Positions 16,820 to 25,397 of a DNA stretch of 64,000 nucleotides are shown here, in pieces. The notes beneath the pieces are model-generated. The model was not told the DNA's origin. It saw only the letters and a program-made list of their open reading frames with translations, and made no database searches. Both the position numbers and the translations under genes were made by a program. The stretch's first letter is position 1; the number at the start of each line of letters is the position of its first letter. The stretch comes from Nocardia rhamnosiphila NBRC 108938 (lineage in GTDB: Bacteria > Actinomycetota > Actinomycetes > Mycobacteriales > Mycobacteriaceae): positions 992,001-1,056,000 of the forward strand of contig NZ_JOAJ01000001.1 of the NCBI RefSeq assembly GCF_000720425.1. Direction: 5' to 3'.

Positions 16820-17854
16820 ATGGCTCCGACGAAGGAATGGGCGCTACATCGTCCGGACAACGCTCCGATCCTCAATCCCTACATCACCTATATCGAAAAG
16901 GTACTGAAGGCGCTGGAAGACGGGCTGGGGGACAAGAACGCGCAAACGCTGAACGCGGGGAAGCTGGTGAAGAAAGCGGCCGAGCGCCCCGGCGAGAGCG
17001 CGTTGCGGCAACAGTACGACCTCAACATGAAGCAGGTCGATGGCTATCAGGAGGACTGGGAGTCCCTCGACGACCAGATCGGTTTCATCGCCGGCTTCGC
17101 GGCCGAAGACGCCAATACGGTGAGCCGGGAGTTCGACGAACTCCGCGACAGTGCCATAGACATCTCCGCGGCGGTACCGGACGATCCCACTCCGGCCCGT
17201 CAGATCGACGCCGTGAACGCGCTGGACAATGCGGTCGGCGTCGCCTATGAGGCGATCCTGCGTGCCTACGCGAAGCTGGAGGGCAAGTCCACCGAGGTTC
17301 CCGCACAGAACTGGTCGGGTAATGGTGGGGCCGCGCCGTACGTTCCCGGCCTCACCAACACCAGCGGTGCCTACAGCGGTGCCTCGGCCCAGCCCATCGG
17401 CGAGGGCGAGAAGGCGCAGGTGCAGGATATGTACAAATACCTGCTCGAGAAGGGCTTCACCCCGGCGCAGGCGGCGGGTATCCTCGGGAACCTCCAAGTG
17501 GAGTCGGGCTTCGACACCGGCGCGTACAACCCGGGCGAAGGCGCTATCGGTCTGGCCCAGTGGCTGGGCGGTCGCCGGGCGAACCTGGAGGCGTTCGCCG
17601 CGGCTCAGGGCAAGCCGGTGACGGATTGGAAGACACAGATCGACTTCATGGTGCACGAGCTGGACAACAGTGAATCGGGGGCCATGCGCAGACTGAAGGG
17701 CACCACGACCGCCGGCGACGCAGCGGCGGTCTTCGACCAGTACTACGAACGAAGCTCCGGCGAGGCACGCGGGCAGCGGATCGCCAATGCCCAGAGCATC
17801 GCGAACAATATGGCGAACTCGACTCCTACCACCGATCCCTCGGTACTGGCATAA
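16820..17854 (+). CDS. Novel helical N-terminal domain fused to phage-tail-type lysozyme domain
   Basis: A 344-residue protein. Residues 1-~160 are an acidic, helix-rich domain beginning EWALHRPDNAPILNPYI, closely similar to the N-terminus of the next gene. After a Gly/Ser-rich linker, residues ~195-335 match the phage tail lysozyme family (Phage_lysozyme2): KGFTPAQAAGILGNLQVESGF with the catalytic glutamate, then YNPGEGAIGLAQWLGGRRANLE. The expected activity is cleavage of peptidoglycan glycan strands. No signal peptide or membrane segment is present, so export must use another route (type VII-like secretion, phage-like, or lysis) or the protein acts on cell walls of others. The start ATG 16820 is preceded by AAAGGTGG. 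The function of the N-terminal domain is unknown. Confidence 0.78.
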   Translation: MAPTKEWALHRPDNAPILNPYITYIEKVLKALEDGLGDKNAQTLNAGKLVKKAAERPGESALRQQYDLNMKQVDGYQEDWESLDDQIGFIAGFAAEDANTVSREFDELRDSAIDISAAVPDDPTPARQIDAVNALDNAVGVAYEAILRAYAKLEGKSTEVPAQNWSGNGGAAPYVPGLTNTSGAYSGASAQPIGEGEKAQVQDMYKYLLEKGFTPAQAAGILGNLQVESGFDTGAYNPGEGAIGLAQWLGGRRANLEAFAAAQGKPVTDWKTQIDFMVHELDNSESGAMRRLKGTTTAGDAAAVFDQYYERSSGEARGQRIANAQSIANNMANSTPTTDPSVLA

Positions 17855-18042
17855 CGCGGCGCACATTCGATCCGGCATGACGCGCGGAGTCGAACCGGCT
17901 TACGCGCAGAGCAGCAAGGGCGCAGAACCGCCGACGTCGGCTCGTCCACGCCCGCCCCCGTGTCTCCGTGAAAGTTTTCCTCGCGGTATCGCAGAGATAT
18001 CGGTGCAAACTTCTCACCAGCGGGGATGTTCGGCAACGCGCC

Positions 18043-18057
18043 GGATGGAACTCTGTT
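18043..18057 (+). repeat. Upstream element shared by the two hydrolase paralogues (copy 2)
   Basis: GGATGGAACTCTGTT, 39 bases before the gene at 18096, differs from copy 1 by one base. The rest of the spacer 17855-18095 has no gene. The element may be a promoter or operator retained after tandem duplication. Confidence 0.6.
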
Positions 18058-18095
18058 GAGAAAGTGGTGGTGTACTGGGCGCGGGACGGAGGGCG

Positions 18096-19103
18096 ATGGT
18101 CGTCGCAAAGAGCTGGACACTCCGTCGTCCGTTGAACGCTCCGCTCCTCAACCCCTATATCGACTATGCCGAGAAGGTTCTCAAGAAACTGCAGAACAGC
18201 CTGGGCGACCGTACCGCGGCGAGCCTCACCGCCCAGCAGTTCGCCCGCCTGGCCGGCGAGCGGCCCGGCGACGGTGATCTAGCGGACAAGTACGAGCTGT
18301 TGGATCAGCAGGTCGCGGCCTATATCGAGGACTGGAACACCCTCGACAACCAGATCGCCGAACTCGCCGCCCTGGCCGCCGACGACGCCAACGGCGTCAG
18401 CGGCTATTTCGAGGATCTCCGCGACGCGGTCGTCGAGATCACCGACAGCGTGCCGGACAACCCCACCTCGCGACAGCAGTTCGACGCGGTCGTCGCGATA
18501 GACAACACCATCGGCGCCACCGTCCGCAAAATGCAGTCCGCGCACAACGAACTGGAGAACAAGTCCCTGCAGGTGCCGCAGGACCGGTCCGGAGGTACCA
18601 GTGGCTCTCCGGGAAGCACGGGCTCCCCGATGAGTCCGCTCATGGGCGGGCAATCCGCAGGCGGTGGTGACTCCGCATCCGACGACGATTCCGGGTCCGG
18701 CGGTGAGATCACCGGTACCTCCGGCAGACCGACCAAGATGCCGACCGGCGATCTGGCGCAGTGGATCGATCAGGCGATCGAGATACTCCAGCAGAACGGG
18801 TACGACGTCACGGACTCGGACGCCGCCATCATCGCGACGATGATCGAGAAGGAGTCCAGCGGCGATCCGAACGCGATCAATCTGTGGGACAGCAACGCGG
18901 AAGCGGGCACTCCGTCCAAAGGTTTGATGCAGACCATCGATCCCACGTTCAATGCCCACGCCCTGCCCGGGCACACCGATATCTGGAATCCGGTCGACAA
19001 CATCTGCGCGGGTACCGCCTACGCCATCGAACGGTACGGGTCGCTCGAGAATGTGCCCGGAATCGTCAATATGTCCCACGGTGCCGGCTACGTGGGGTAT
19101 TGA
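18096..19103 (+). CDS. Novel helical N-terminal domain fused to transglycosylase (SLT) domain
   Basis: A 335-residue paralogue of the preceding gene. Residues 1-~160 share the domain (SWTLRRPLNAPLLNPYI, DDANGVSGYFEDLRD, then an LENKSLQVP end). A Gly/Ser/Asp-rich linker follows (~residues 165-215). The C-terminus is a lytic transglycosylase/SLT-like domain: MIEKESSGDPNAINLWDSN, with the catalytic Glu in the KESSGDP motif, then SKGLMQTIDPTFNAHA. So the same N-terminal module is joined to two unrelated muralytic folds. There is no signal peptide. ATG 18096 follows GGAGG. The pair forms a tandem duplication with domain exchange and is probably co-regulated. Confidence 0.78.
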   Translation: MVVAKSWTLRRPLNAPLLNPYIDYAEKVLKKLQNSLGDRTAASLTAQQFARLAGERPGDGDLADKYELLDQQVAAYIEDWNTLDNQIAELAALAADDANGVSGYFEDLRDAVVEITDSVPDNPTSRQQFDAVVAIDNTIGATVRKMQSAHNELENKSLQVPQDRSGGTSGSPGSTGSPMSPLMGGQSAGGGDSASDDDSGSGGEITGTSGRPTKMPTGDLAQWIDQAIEILQQNGYDVTDSDAAIIATMIEKESSGDPNAINLWDSNAEAGTPSKGLMQTIDPTFNAHALPGHTDIWNPVDNICAGTAYAIERYGSLENVPGIVNMSHGAGYVGY

Positions 19104-19249
19104 TCGTAATTTGGCGGGTACGGGGGGATTCCGGATCACCGGCGTCGTCGAGAGCCGATGTTAACGCCGGCTTGCCGTGGGGGAATTAGAGTTCGGACGC
19201 GGCGCCACTCCGGTGACGCGCAGGAGAGCAAGGATCACAGGACTTCCGT

Positions 19250-19897
19250 ATGGGTCATCCGCAACAGCCCAATCCGCATCAGCACCAGCAGCCGTATCCG
19301 GGACAACCCGTGCCGGGACAGCAGCCTTACCCAGGGCAGTACGGCCAGCCCTACCCGCCGGGTCAGCCGCAGTACGGAGCCCCCGGCGGTTATGGAGCCC
19401 CGCCCCCGCGTTCCGGCGGGAACGGCGGCCGGATCGCGCTCATCGTCGGTGGTGTCGCGGTAATCCTGATCGCTGTCGGGGTGGGCGCCTTCTTCCTGTT
19501 CAGCGGTGGCGGTGGTTCGGTCGTGGGTGGCGGCTACGACGACCCCCGGGATGTCGCCCAGGCCTGGGTGGACCAGAAGGGCGACCCGGAGGATCTGGTC
19601 TGCGCGGCCGATCTGGACGAGATCTCACAGTACGAGCAGCAGAACCCGACGAAGCCGACCGATGTACCCGATGTCGATCTTCCGGAGTCGACGACCACGC
19701 TGAAGAGTGTCGACGTCCCCGCGGGCAGCGATAAGGGCACGTTCACCATGGAGATGTCCATGGAGGTGATGGGTACCTCGACCACCACCACCATGACCTA
19801 CGACCTGGTCGAAGAGGACGGTGGCTGGAAGGTCTGCGGCATCCTCGATCCGGAAATCGAGATGGACGATTCGGGCTTCGGTCTGGGCGGCCGCTAG
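19250..19897 (+). CDS. Proline/glutamine-rich single-pass membrane protein, function unknown
   Basis: A 215-residue protein. Residues 1-~58 are low-complexity, rich in Pro, Gln, Gly and Tyr with repeated QPYPGQ-like units. One membrane helix (IALIVGGVAVILIAVGVGAFFLF, read in parts) follows. The outside part of ~125 residues has two cysteines (VCAADLD and KVCGILD) that may pair, in a DUF4878/lipoprotein-like fold. This layout is frequent among actinobacterial envelope proteins of unknown role. AGGA precedes the ATG by about ten bases. It is 146 bases after the transglycosylase-like gene on the same strand, which hints at a cell-envelope theme. A strong hairpin follows. Confidence 0.72.
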   Translation: MGHPQQPNPHQHQQPYPGQPVPGQQPYPGQYGQPYPPGQPQYGAPGGYGAPPPRSGGNGGRIALIVGGVAVILIAVGVGAFFLFSGGGGSVVGGGYDDPRDVAQAWVDQKGDPEDLVCAADLDEISQYEQQNPTKPTDVPDVDLPESTTTLKSVDVPAGSDKGTFTMEMSMEVMGTSTTTTMTYDLVEEDGGWKVCGILDPEIEMDDSGFGLGGR

Positions 19898-19921
19898 CCC
19901 TCGGCTCGATACTCCGGCGGA

Positions 19922-19954
19922 ACTCGGCGACGCGGGGCGGTCCCGTCGCCGAGT
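19922..19954 (+). terminator. Strong hairpin after the membrane-protein gene
   Basis: ACTCGGCGACG (19922-19932) pairs perfectly with CGTCGCCGAGT (19944-19954) around an 11-base loop. No T-run follows, as is common in this GC range. Confidence 0.6.
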
Positions 19955-20453
19955 CTCGCCGGGTCGCGGCGGCTCGTCTCCGTGGATCGCCCGGCGACAG
20001 CGATGGTCCGCGCCGCACGGCGGACGTATGCGAATGGAAGGCTGCGGCGCACCCCGCAGCGCCGCAGCCATGCATTCCCACACGCTGGGTCGGCCCCGAG
20101 CGGCTGCCGTGCGGTTCGTTGCCGTCGGCGGCGGAAGCCCGGCCCGACGGTGACCGGCGATATCCGCGGCGCGCCGGAGGCGCCGCGGCGCTCTCGTTCG
20201 GTACCGAGTCGTCGTCCACGGACGGAGATCGCGATCCGGCGGATCCGCGGTCAGCGGTGTGTTCGGTGGCGACACACGAACGGTGCCGATCGCGCGAAGG
20301 CGACCGGCACCGTCTGTCTTTCCGACCCTACGGGCTTCGGTAGCAGGGTTCAGAGGGGCTCATGCGACAGGAAACGCTCTGTTTGCGACACACTGCGGGT
20401 GATCGGACCGCGTGCTCCGAATTTCTCCGGCCATAGGGACCGTCCGGTTTCCG
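19955..20453. other. ~500 bases without a supported gene
   Basis: GC-rich sequence with only short unconvincing open frames on both strands. It contains the leader of the regulator gene at 20454. I recognise no RNA, repeat or motif. Confidence 0.5.
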
Positions 20454-21458
20454 ATGGACGCGCCCGAACCGTATCCTCCGGGCGTGGATGTCGGGATATT
20501 CGTGGTGGACGGTGTGGCCGATTTCGGTCTGGGCGCACTGCTCGGCGCGTTCGGCACAGCCAACGCGCTGCGCAAGGAGCTGCCGAATCCGCCGCCGCCC
20601 TGGAATATCCGCACGGTCTCGCTGGGCTCCTCGGTGCGCTCGGGCAGCGGCAATCTGGTACCGACGACGCCGCTGGGGGAGATTCCGGCGCCGCTGGACG
20701 CTCTGGCGGTGGCGGCGGTGGACATTCTGGAACCCGAGCCCCTGGTGGAGCTGGTCACCGATGTGGAACACACGCGGGTCCTCGAGCACATCCGGGAGGC
20801 GAGAGCGCAGGGAGTGCACCTGGCCGCCGCCTGCACCGCGACCTTCTTCCTGGCGGAATCCGGAGTGCTCGACGACTCACCGGCGACGACCAGCTGGTGG
20901 CTGGGCGCCTGTTTCCGCGGGCGCTACCCCCGGGTCCGGTTGGACGAGAGCTGCATTGTCTGTCACGGGGACGGGATCACGACCGCGGGCGCCTCGCTCG
21001 CGCATATGGATATGGCGCTGTCGCTGATCTACCGAACCAGCCCCGAGCTGGCGGAACGAGCCATGCGGTACCTCGCTGTGGGGCCGCGGGCCAGCCAGGC
21101 GCCCTATGCGATACCCGAGGTGGTGGCCCGCGGGAGTTCGCTGATCGCCGGTTACGAACGCTGGGTGCGCGACCACCTGTCCGAACAGTTCCTGATCGCC
21201 ACTGCCGCGCGTGAACTCGGTGTCACCGAGCGCAGCCTGCAACGGGCGACCCGCGCCGCGCTCGGCATGTCACCGAAGGATTTCGCCGACGATATCCGGC
21301 TCGATCGGGCCACACAGCTGCTGCGGTCCGGCGGGCTCACCGTGGGCTCGGTCGCCCGTGAGGTCGGATACGTCAACGCCAGCGCATTGCGTGCCCTCGC
21401 CCGCCGCCGGCGCGGCCTGTCCCTGGCCGAGATCCGCACTCACCGCCTCCCCTGGTAG
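20454..21458 (+). CDS. GlxA-type regulator: DJ-1/PfpI domain plus AraC helix-turn-helix
   Basis: A 334-residue transcription regulator. Residues ~10-180 form a DJ-1/PfpI-like domain, with the nucleophile-position cysteine in LAAACTATFFLAESG. Residues ~230-325 carry two AraC-type helix-turn-helix motifs (FLIATAARELGVTERSLQRATRAALG, then VGSVAREVGYVNASALRALARR). GlxA family proteins sense small metabolites or nitrogen/aldehyde signals, but the ligand is not predictable. ATG 20454 is used; an upstream GTG 20412 is possible. No target gene is evident; the neighbour downstream is a small lipoprotein with its own promoter. Confidence 0.88.
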   Translation: MDAPEPYPPGVDVGIFVVDGVADFGLGALLGAFGTANALRKELPNPPPPWNIRTVSLGSSVRSGSGNLVPTTPLGEIPAPLDALAVAAVDILEPEPLVELVTDVEHTRVLEHIREARAQGVHLAAACTATFFLAESGVLDDSPATTSWWLGACFRGRYPRVRLDESCIVCHGDGITTAGASLAHMDMALSLIYRTSPELAERAMRYLAVGPRASQAPYAIPEVVARGSSLIAGYERWVRDHLSEQFLIATAARELGVTERSLQRATRAALGMSPKDFADDIRLDRATQLLRSGGLTVGSVAREVGYVNASALRALARRRRGLSLAEIRTHRLPW

Positions 21459-21502
21459 AAGGCGGTTCGTCCGGTTCCGGTGGCGGTGAGCGGGGTGATC
21501 CC

Positions 21503-21508
21503 TACACT
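21503..21508 (+). promoter_or_regulatory. -10 element (TACACT) of a leaderless lipoprotein gene
   Basis: TACACT is followed after six bases by the ATG at 21515, so transcription should start at the initiation codon. There is no ribosome-binding site. Confidence 0.45.
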
Positions 21509-21514
21509 GTCCGC

Positions 21515-21847
21515 ATGTCTGTTCGACGGCTGATCGCCGCCCTCCTGCTCACTGCCGCCGCGTCGCTGGGGATCTCGGCCTGCACCGCGACGGGACCGGG
21601 GGCGCGGAGCGAATGCGAGGTCAGCGGCTGCACCGTGACATTCGAGCGCGGTGTGCAGGCGAAGATCAGCGTGCTGGGCGTGGATACCGAACTCACCTCG
21701 GTCCAAGGCGATCTCGTCACCCTGTCGGTGGCGGGCCAGCCGGTCACCGTGCCCATGGGGGAGTCCGGTTCGGTGCAGGGGCTGAACCTTACGGTGCAGG
21801 AGGTCACCCAGGACACGGTCGTGGTGCGGCTCGCCACCGGCTTGTGA
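21515..21847 (+). CDS. Small putative lipoprotein of unknown function
   Basis: A 110-residue protein. A basic N-terminus (MSVRRL) and hydrophobic stretch end in the lipobox GISAC, predicting lipid attachment at the cysteine and anchoring at the outer face of the membrane. The mature part is a short beta-rich domain with CEVSGC, repeated GxVTL strands and two extra cysteines likely to pair. I do not recognise the family. It appears to be transcribed from its own leaderless promoter and converges on the CoA-transferase gene, with 21 bases between the stops. Confidence 0.75.
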   Translation: MSVRRLIAALLLTAAASLGISACTATGPGARSECEVSGCTVTFERGVQAKISVLGVDTELTSVQGDLVTLSVAGQPVTVPMGESGSVQGLNLTVQEVTQDTVVVRLATGL

Positions 21848-21868
21848 GCCCTCGCGCGTCCTGCGAGC

Positions 21869-23266
21869 TCAGTGGTGCTCGGGCACCCGCCGCTCCACCC
21901 AGCGGGGCCCGGCGCGTCCATAACCCGGCGCCGGGAACGGGTAGTCCGGGTATTCGGCCAGGGCCGGCGCCGCGCTGACCACGTGCCCATGGGTCACGGT
22001 GTTCCCCGGGCCGGGTACCGCCGGCGCCGGATGGTCGGGTGTGCGGCCTCGTTCGGAGAGCAACCAGGTCGCGGTGCGGGCCAGCGACACCCGCACATCC
22101 CGGCCGCGGCCGTCGCCCGCGCGGGCGGCGAGCGCGTCGACGATTCCGGCGGCCAGCAGGTAGCCGGAAGCGTGGTCGAGCGCCTGCGCGGGTAGCGCGC
22201 CCGGCATGGCGGACGCTCCCTCGATCACCGCGATTCCGGTCGCGGCCTGCACAATGCTGTCGAATCCGCGCCGGCCCGCCCACGGCCCGGTGAATCCCCA
22301 GGCACTCACCCGGGCGTGGACGAGCCCCGGCCGTCCGGTGAGGCCGAGCCGTTCCAGTGCGCCCGGTCGATATCCGGTCACCAGCACGTCGGCGGAGTCC
22401 AGCAGTGCCTCCCGGGCCGCGGACACCGACCTCAGGTCCAGCAGGGTCGAATATTTGCCCTGGCAGGTGTCGGTGTACTGCCAGGAGATCTCCGGCAGAT
22501 CCGGCGGGTCGACCCGCAGGACTTCGGCCCCGAGCAGTGCCAGCGCCCGGGTGGCCACCGGACCGGCGATCACCCGGGTCAGATCCAATATCCGTACGCC
22601 CTGGAGCGGCTGGTACGGGGTCCCCGAGACCGGCAGCGTGTACCGGCGCCGGTCACCGCGTTCCACCAGCGCGACGAGCGGGCCCGCCCCGGCCGCGGCG
22701 GCCTGCGGTCCGGCCCGCCACTGCGCTTCGTCGCGTACCTGCGCCACGATCGCGCCCCGGGCCGCGGCCAGCTCTTCGAGATCGGCGGCGCGGATCATCG
22801 CCATCTGGGCCTCGGCCGGTTCGCGCGGTGCGTCCGCGGGAAGTTCGAGGGCGGCCAGCAGCCGGGCACGGTGATGCGGGTAGTTGGCATGGGTGCGCAC
22901 CCAGCCGTCGAATGTCGGAAAGAACCCGGACAGGTCGGCGAATCCCTCGACGGGGGCGCCGTCGATCCGCAGCAACCGGTCACTGGCGAAAGACGCCGCG
23001 ATACGTTCGGGGTTCAGCCGGTGCCGGATCGGTGTGGTGCCGGTGGCCTGCCGGTACCGATCGGCGGCCGCGACGAACGCCTGGATCGATCCGGCGGCCA
23101 GCCCCCACACCGGGAGGGTGGCGGCGAGGTACTGCCCCGGGTCGGGCCAGTCCACCGGCTTCGATTCGGCGACGCCTGCCCCGTCTTCGTAATCACGGAC
23201 CAGCCGTGCGCCCACGTCCACCGCACCGAGAGTACTGGGCCGTGGGCACGGCGAACGCTCGGTCAT
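21869..23266 (-). CDS. CaiB/BaiF (class III) CoA-transferase family protein
   Basis: A 465-residue protein of the same class III CoA-transferase group as the gene at 334-1818. It shows YQPLQGVRILDLTRVIAGPVATRALALLGAEVLRVDPP (in parts), then VLVTGYRPGALERLGLTG and GPWAGRRGFDSIVQAATGIA, the usual CoA-binding and active-site regions. As in the first copy, the family core sits in the C-terminal two-thirds, after an N-terminal stretch rich in helices. No acyl-CoA pathway gene is directly beside it, so the substrate is not inferable. The ATG at 23266 has no clear ribosome site. Confidence 0.85.
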   Translation of the reverse strand: MTERSPCPRPSTLGAVDVGARLVRDYEDGAGVAESKPVDWPDPGQYLAATLPVWGLAAGSIQAFVAAADRYRQATGTTPIRHRLNPERIAASFASDRLLRIDGAPVEGFADLSGFFPTFDGWVRTHANYPHHRARLLAALELPADAPREPAEAQMAMIRAADLEELAAARGAIVAQVRDEAQWRAGPQAAAAGAGPLVALVERGDRRRYTLPVSGTPYQPLQGVRILDLTRVIAGPVATRALALLGAEVLRVDPPDLPEISWQYTDTCQGKYSTLLDLRSVSAAREALLDSADVLVTGYRPGALERLGLTGRPGLVHARVSAWGFTGPWAGRRGFDSIVQAATGIAVIEGASAMPGALPAQALDHASGYLLAAGIVDALAARAGDGRGRDVRVSLARTATWLLSERGRTPDHPAPAVPGPGNTVTHGHVVSAAPALAEYPDYPFPAPGYGRAGPRWVERRVPEHH

Positions 23267-23312
23267 CCGATGGCACAGCGATTTTCATCACAGCGTCACC
23301 GGCGGGTACGGA

Positions 23313-23696
23313 TCAGCCGGCGACCCGCGCGCTCGGACCGTGCGGATGGCGGGCGCGCCACCACAGTCCGGCCCACGACACCAGGACACAGGCCGCGACC
23401 AGCAGCTGCACCTCGGTGAGCATGCTCTCCGGATAGATCACGCCGGTCAGGTAGTGGTCGATGAAGCCCTCCGGCGGCAACCCCGCGATCCCGGCGCGGT
23501 GCCGGGCCCAGTTCTCCGCGTAGGTGAGCGGGCAGTCGTAGCCGACGAGCACCGTGCCGAAACCCCAGGCGGCAGCGGCCCCATGCAACCAGATGGTGCG
23601 CGGGAAACGCCACGCCAGGAAGCCGCCCGCCACCACGTAGCCGATGAACAGCAGATGCAAGGCGGCGACCAGATCCGCGATCAGCCGGTACCACAC
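23313..23696 (-). CDS. DUF2784 membrane protein
   Basis: A 127-residue integral membrane protein with three to four helices: ADLVAALHLLFIGYVVAGGFLAW, TIWLHGAAAAWGFGTVLVGYDCPLTYAENWARH (read in parts) and VQLLVAACVLVSWAGLWW. The CPLTYAENWARHRAG and GFIDHYLTGVIYP motifs are diagnostic of DUF2784, an actinobacterial family without a known role. The GTG start at 23696 has TACCCT eight bases upstream plus a GGAAGGG stretch, so it may be nearly leaderless. It lies between the CoA-transferase and the SDR gene on the same strand. Confidence 0.85.
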   Translation of the reverse strand: MWYRLIADLVAALHLLFIGYVVAGGFLAWRFPRTIWLHGAAAAWGFGTVLVGYDCPLTYAENWARHRAGIAGLPPEGFIDHYLTGVIYPESMLTEVQLLVAACVLVSWAGLWWRARHPHGPSARVAG

Positions 23697-23736
23697 CCTT
23701 CCAGGGTATGTCCTCGGATGGGTCGGGGCACCGGGT

Positions 23737-25167
23737 TTACCACGGCGAGGGGCGGTAGTCCTTCAGGAAACATCCGTAGAGGTCCTCGCCGGCTTCGCCG
23801 CGCACGATCGGGTCGTAGACCCGGGCCGCGCCGTCCACCAGGTCCAGTGGGGCGTGGAAACCCTCGTCGGCGAGCCTGATCTTGGTGTAGTGCGGTCGTT
23901 CGTCGGTGATCCAGCCCGTGTCCACCGCGGTCATCAGGATGCCGTCGGTTTCCAGCATTTCCTTCGCGCTGGTCCGGGTCAGCATGTTCAGCGCCGCCTT
24001 GGCCATATTGGTGTGCGGATGCCCCGGCCCCTTGTAGCCACGGGAGAACTGGCCTTCCATCGCCGAGACGTTCACCACGTATTTCCGGCGTGCGGGCGCC
24101 GCGGCCAGCGCGGGCCGCAACCGGGAGACCAGGATGAACGGGGCGACCGAATTGCACAGCTGGACTTCCAGCAGTTCGGTGGGGTCCACTTCGCCCACGG
24201 TGTGCACCCAGCTGTTGGTGTGCGCGAGGTCGGGCACCAGGCCCCCGGCGTCGATCGCCACTCCGCGGGCGATGCGTTCGGGGGTGGCCGACCCTGCCAC
24301 CAGTGCCAGTTCGGCCACGTCGGCGACGGCCAAGGCGGGGGTCAGCGAGGCGGTCAGCGCGGTCGGATGGGCGCGGGTGGTCTGCCCGAAGGTGACCTTC
24401 TCGGGCAACTGGCCCGACGGCAGCGGCCCGTCCTCGGCGGCGGCCAGGGCACTGTAGGCGCCGGGAGAGCGGCGTACGGTCTGCGCGGCGTTGTTGATGA
24501 GGACATCGAGCGGTCCCTGGGCCGCGACATCGTCGGCCAGCGCCACCACCTGGGCGGGATCCCGCAGGTCGATACCGACGATACGCAACCGGTGCAGCCA
24601 GTCGGCGCTATCGGGTTGGCCGGCGAACCGGCGGATCGCGTCATTGGGAAAGCGGGTGGTGATGGTCGTGTGCGCGCCGTCGCGCAGCAGCCGCAACGCG
24701 ATGTACATCCCGATCTTGGCGCGCCCGCCGGTGAGCAGCGCGCGACGACCGGTCAGGTCGGTGCGGGCCTCGCGGCGACTGTGGCTCATGGCCGCGCAGT
24801 CCGGGCACAGCTGATGGTAGAAGGCGTCGACGCGGGTGTACTTCTCCTTGCAGATGTAGCAGCCGCGGGGGCGCAGAAGCGTGCCGGCCGACGCGCCGGA
24901 GGTGCTGGAACTGATCGGGATACCGGCGGTCTCGTCATCGATCCGGTTCGGCGAACCGGTGGCCGTGGCGGCGACCACCGCGCGGTCCGCGGCGAGTTTC
25001 GCCTGCCGGGCGGTGACGCGCCGCTGTCGTTTGAGCTCTTTGAACATCCGGCCGACCGCGCGCTGCACGGTGGTCGAATCCGGGTGGCCGGGGTCCAGCT
25101 GTCCTGCCTGGTCGAGAACGCGCAAACAGGTGGCGAGGTCGTTCGGGTCGATACTGGGCGCGGCCAT
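23737..25167 (-). CDS. Atypical SDR with N-terminal zinc-ribbon-like domain, catalytic Tyr missing
   Basis: A 476-residue protein. Residues 1-~100 form a charged helical region. Next is a CxxC-x14-CxxC motif (C103, C106, C121, C124) that looks like a zinc ribbon. From ~140 on it is a short-chain dehydrogenase with the nucleotide motif TGGRAKIG (146-153), VLINNAAQT, and Ser368 in NVSAMEG. In place of the YxxxK pair there is T386-N-M-A-K390, so the usual catalytic Tyr is absent. The enzyme may use another residue or be a binding protein. The N-terminus begins at ATG 25167, but AAGGA is too far upstream to prove it. The gene is divergent from the acyl-CoA dehydrogenase at 25398. Confidence 0.78.
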   Translation of the reverse strand: MAAPSIDPNDLATCLRVLDQAGQLDPGHPDSTTVQRAVGRMFKELKRQRRVTARQAKLAADRAVVAATATGSPNRIDDETAGIPISSSTSGASAGTLLRPRGCYICKEKYTRVDAFYHQLCPDCAAMSHSRREARTDLTGRRALLTGGRAKIGMYIALRLLRDGAHTTITTRFPNDAIRRFAGQPDSADWLHRLRIVGIDLRDPAQVVALADDVAAQGPLDVLINNAAQTVRRSPGAYSALAAAEDGPLPSGQLPEKVTFGQTTRAHPTALTASLTPALAVADVAELALVAGSATPERIARGVAIDAGGLVPDLAHTNSWVHTVGEVDPTELLEVQLCNSVAPFILVSRLRPALAAAPARRKYVVNVSAMEGQFSRGYKGPGHPHTNMAKAALNMLTRTSAKEMLETDGILMTAVDTGWITDERPHYTKIRLADEGFHAPLDLVDGAARVYDPIVRGEAGEDLYGCFLKDYRPSPW

Positions 25168-25397
25168 CGGTGCGGAAGAAGTCCTTCGTGAGCTGGGAAA
25201 GCGTGCGCACCATTGTGGCAAAACCGCCGCGGCGCGCCCGGAGCCGGGCCACCGGGACCGCCGGGCACGGGCTCCGGCCGCGTCGCCACAAGTGGGAATG
25301 GACCTCGTTGACATCGCGCCAATAGTGCGGGAAAGTCGTTGCCGACGATCCGGTGCGTCGGCGCCGGGCTGGGTGATCACGAACAGAGGACGCGGAT

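Noticed and set aside
16820..19103. Classical type VII (YxxxD/E) secretion signal in the hydrolases
   Set aside because: No such motif is conserved at the same place in both proteins, so T7SS export is only a hypothesis.
23644..25191. Long open frame opposite the SDR gene
   Set aside because: No family motif and composition rich in Arg/Gly/Gln, typical of an antisense shadow.
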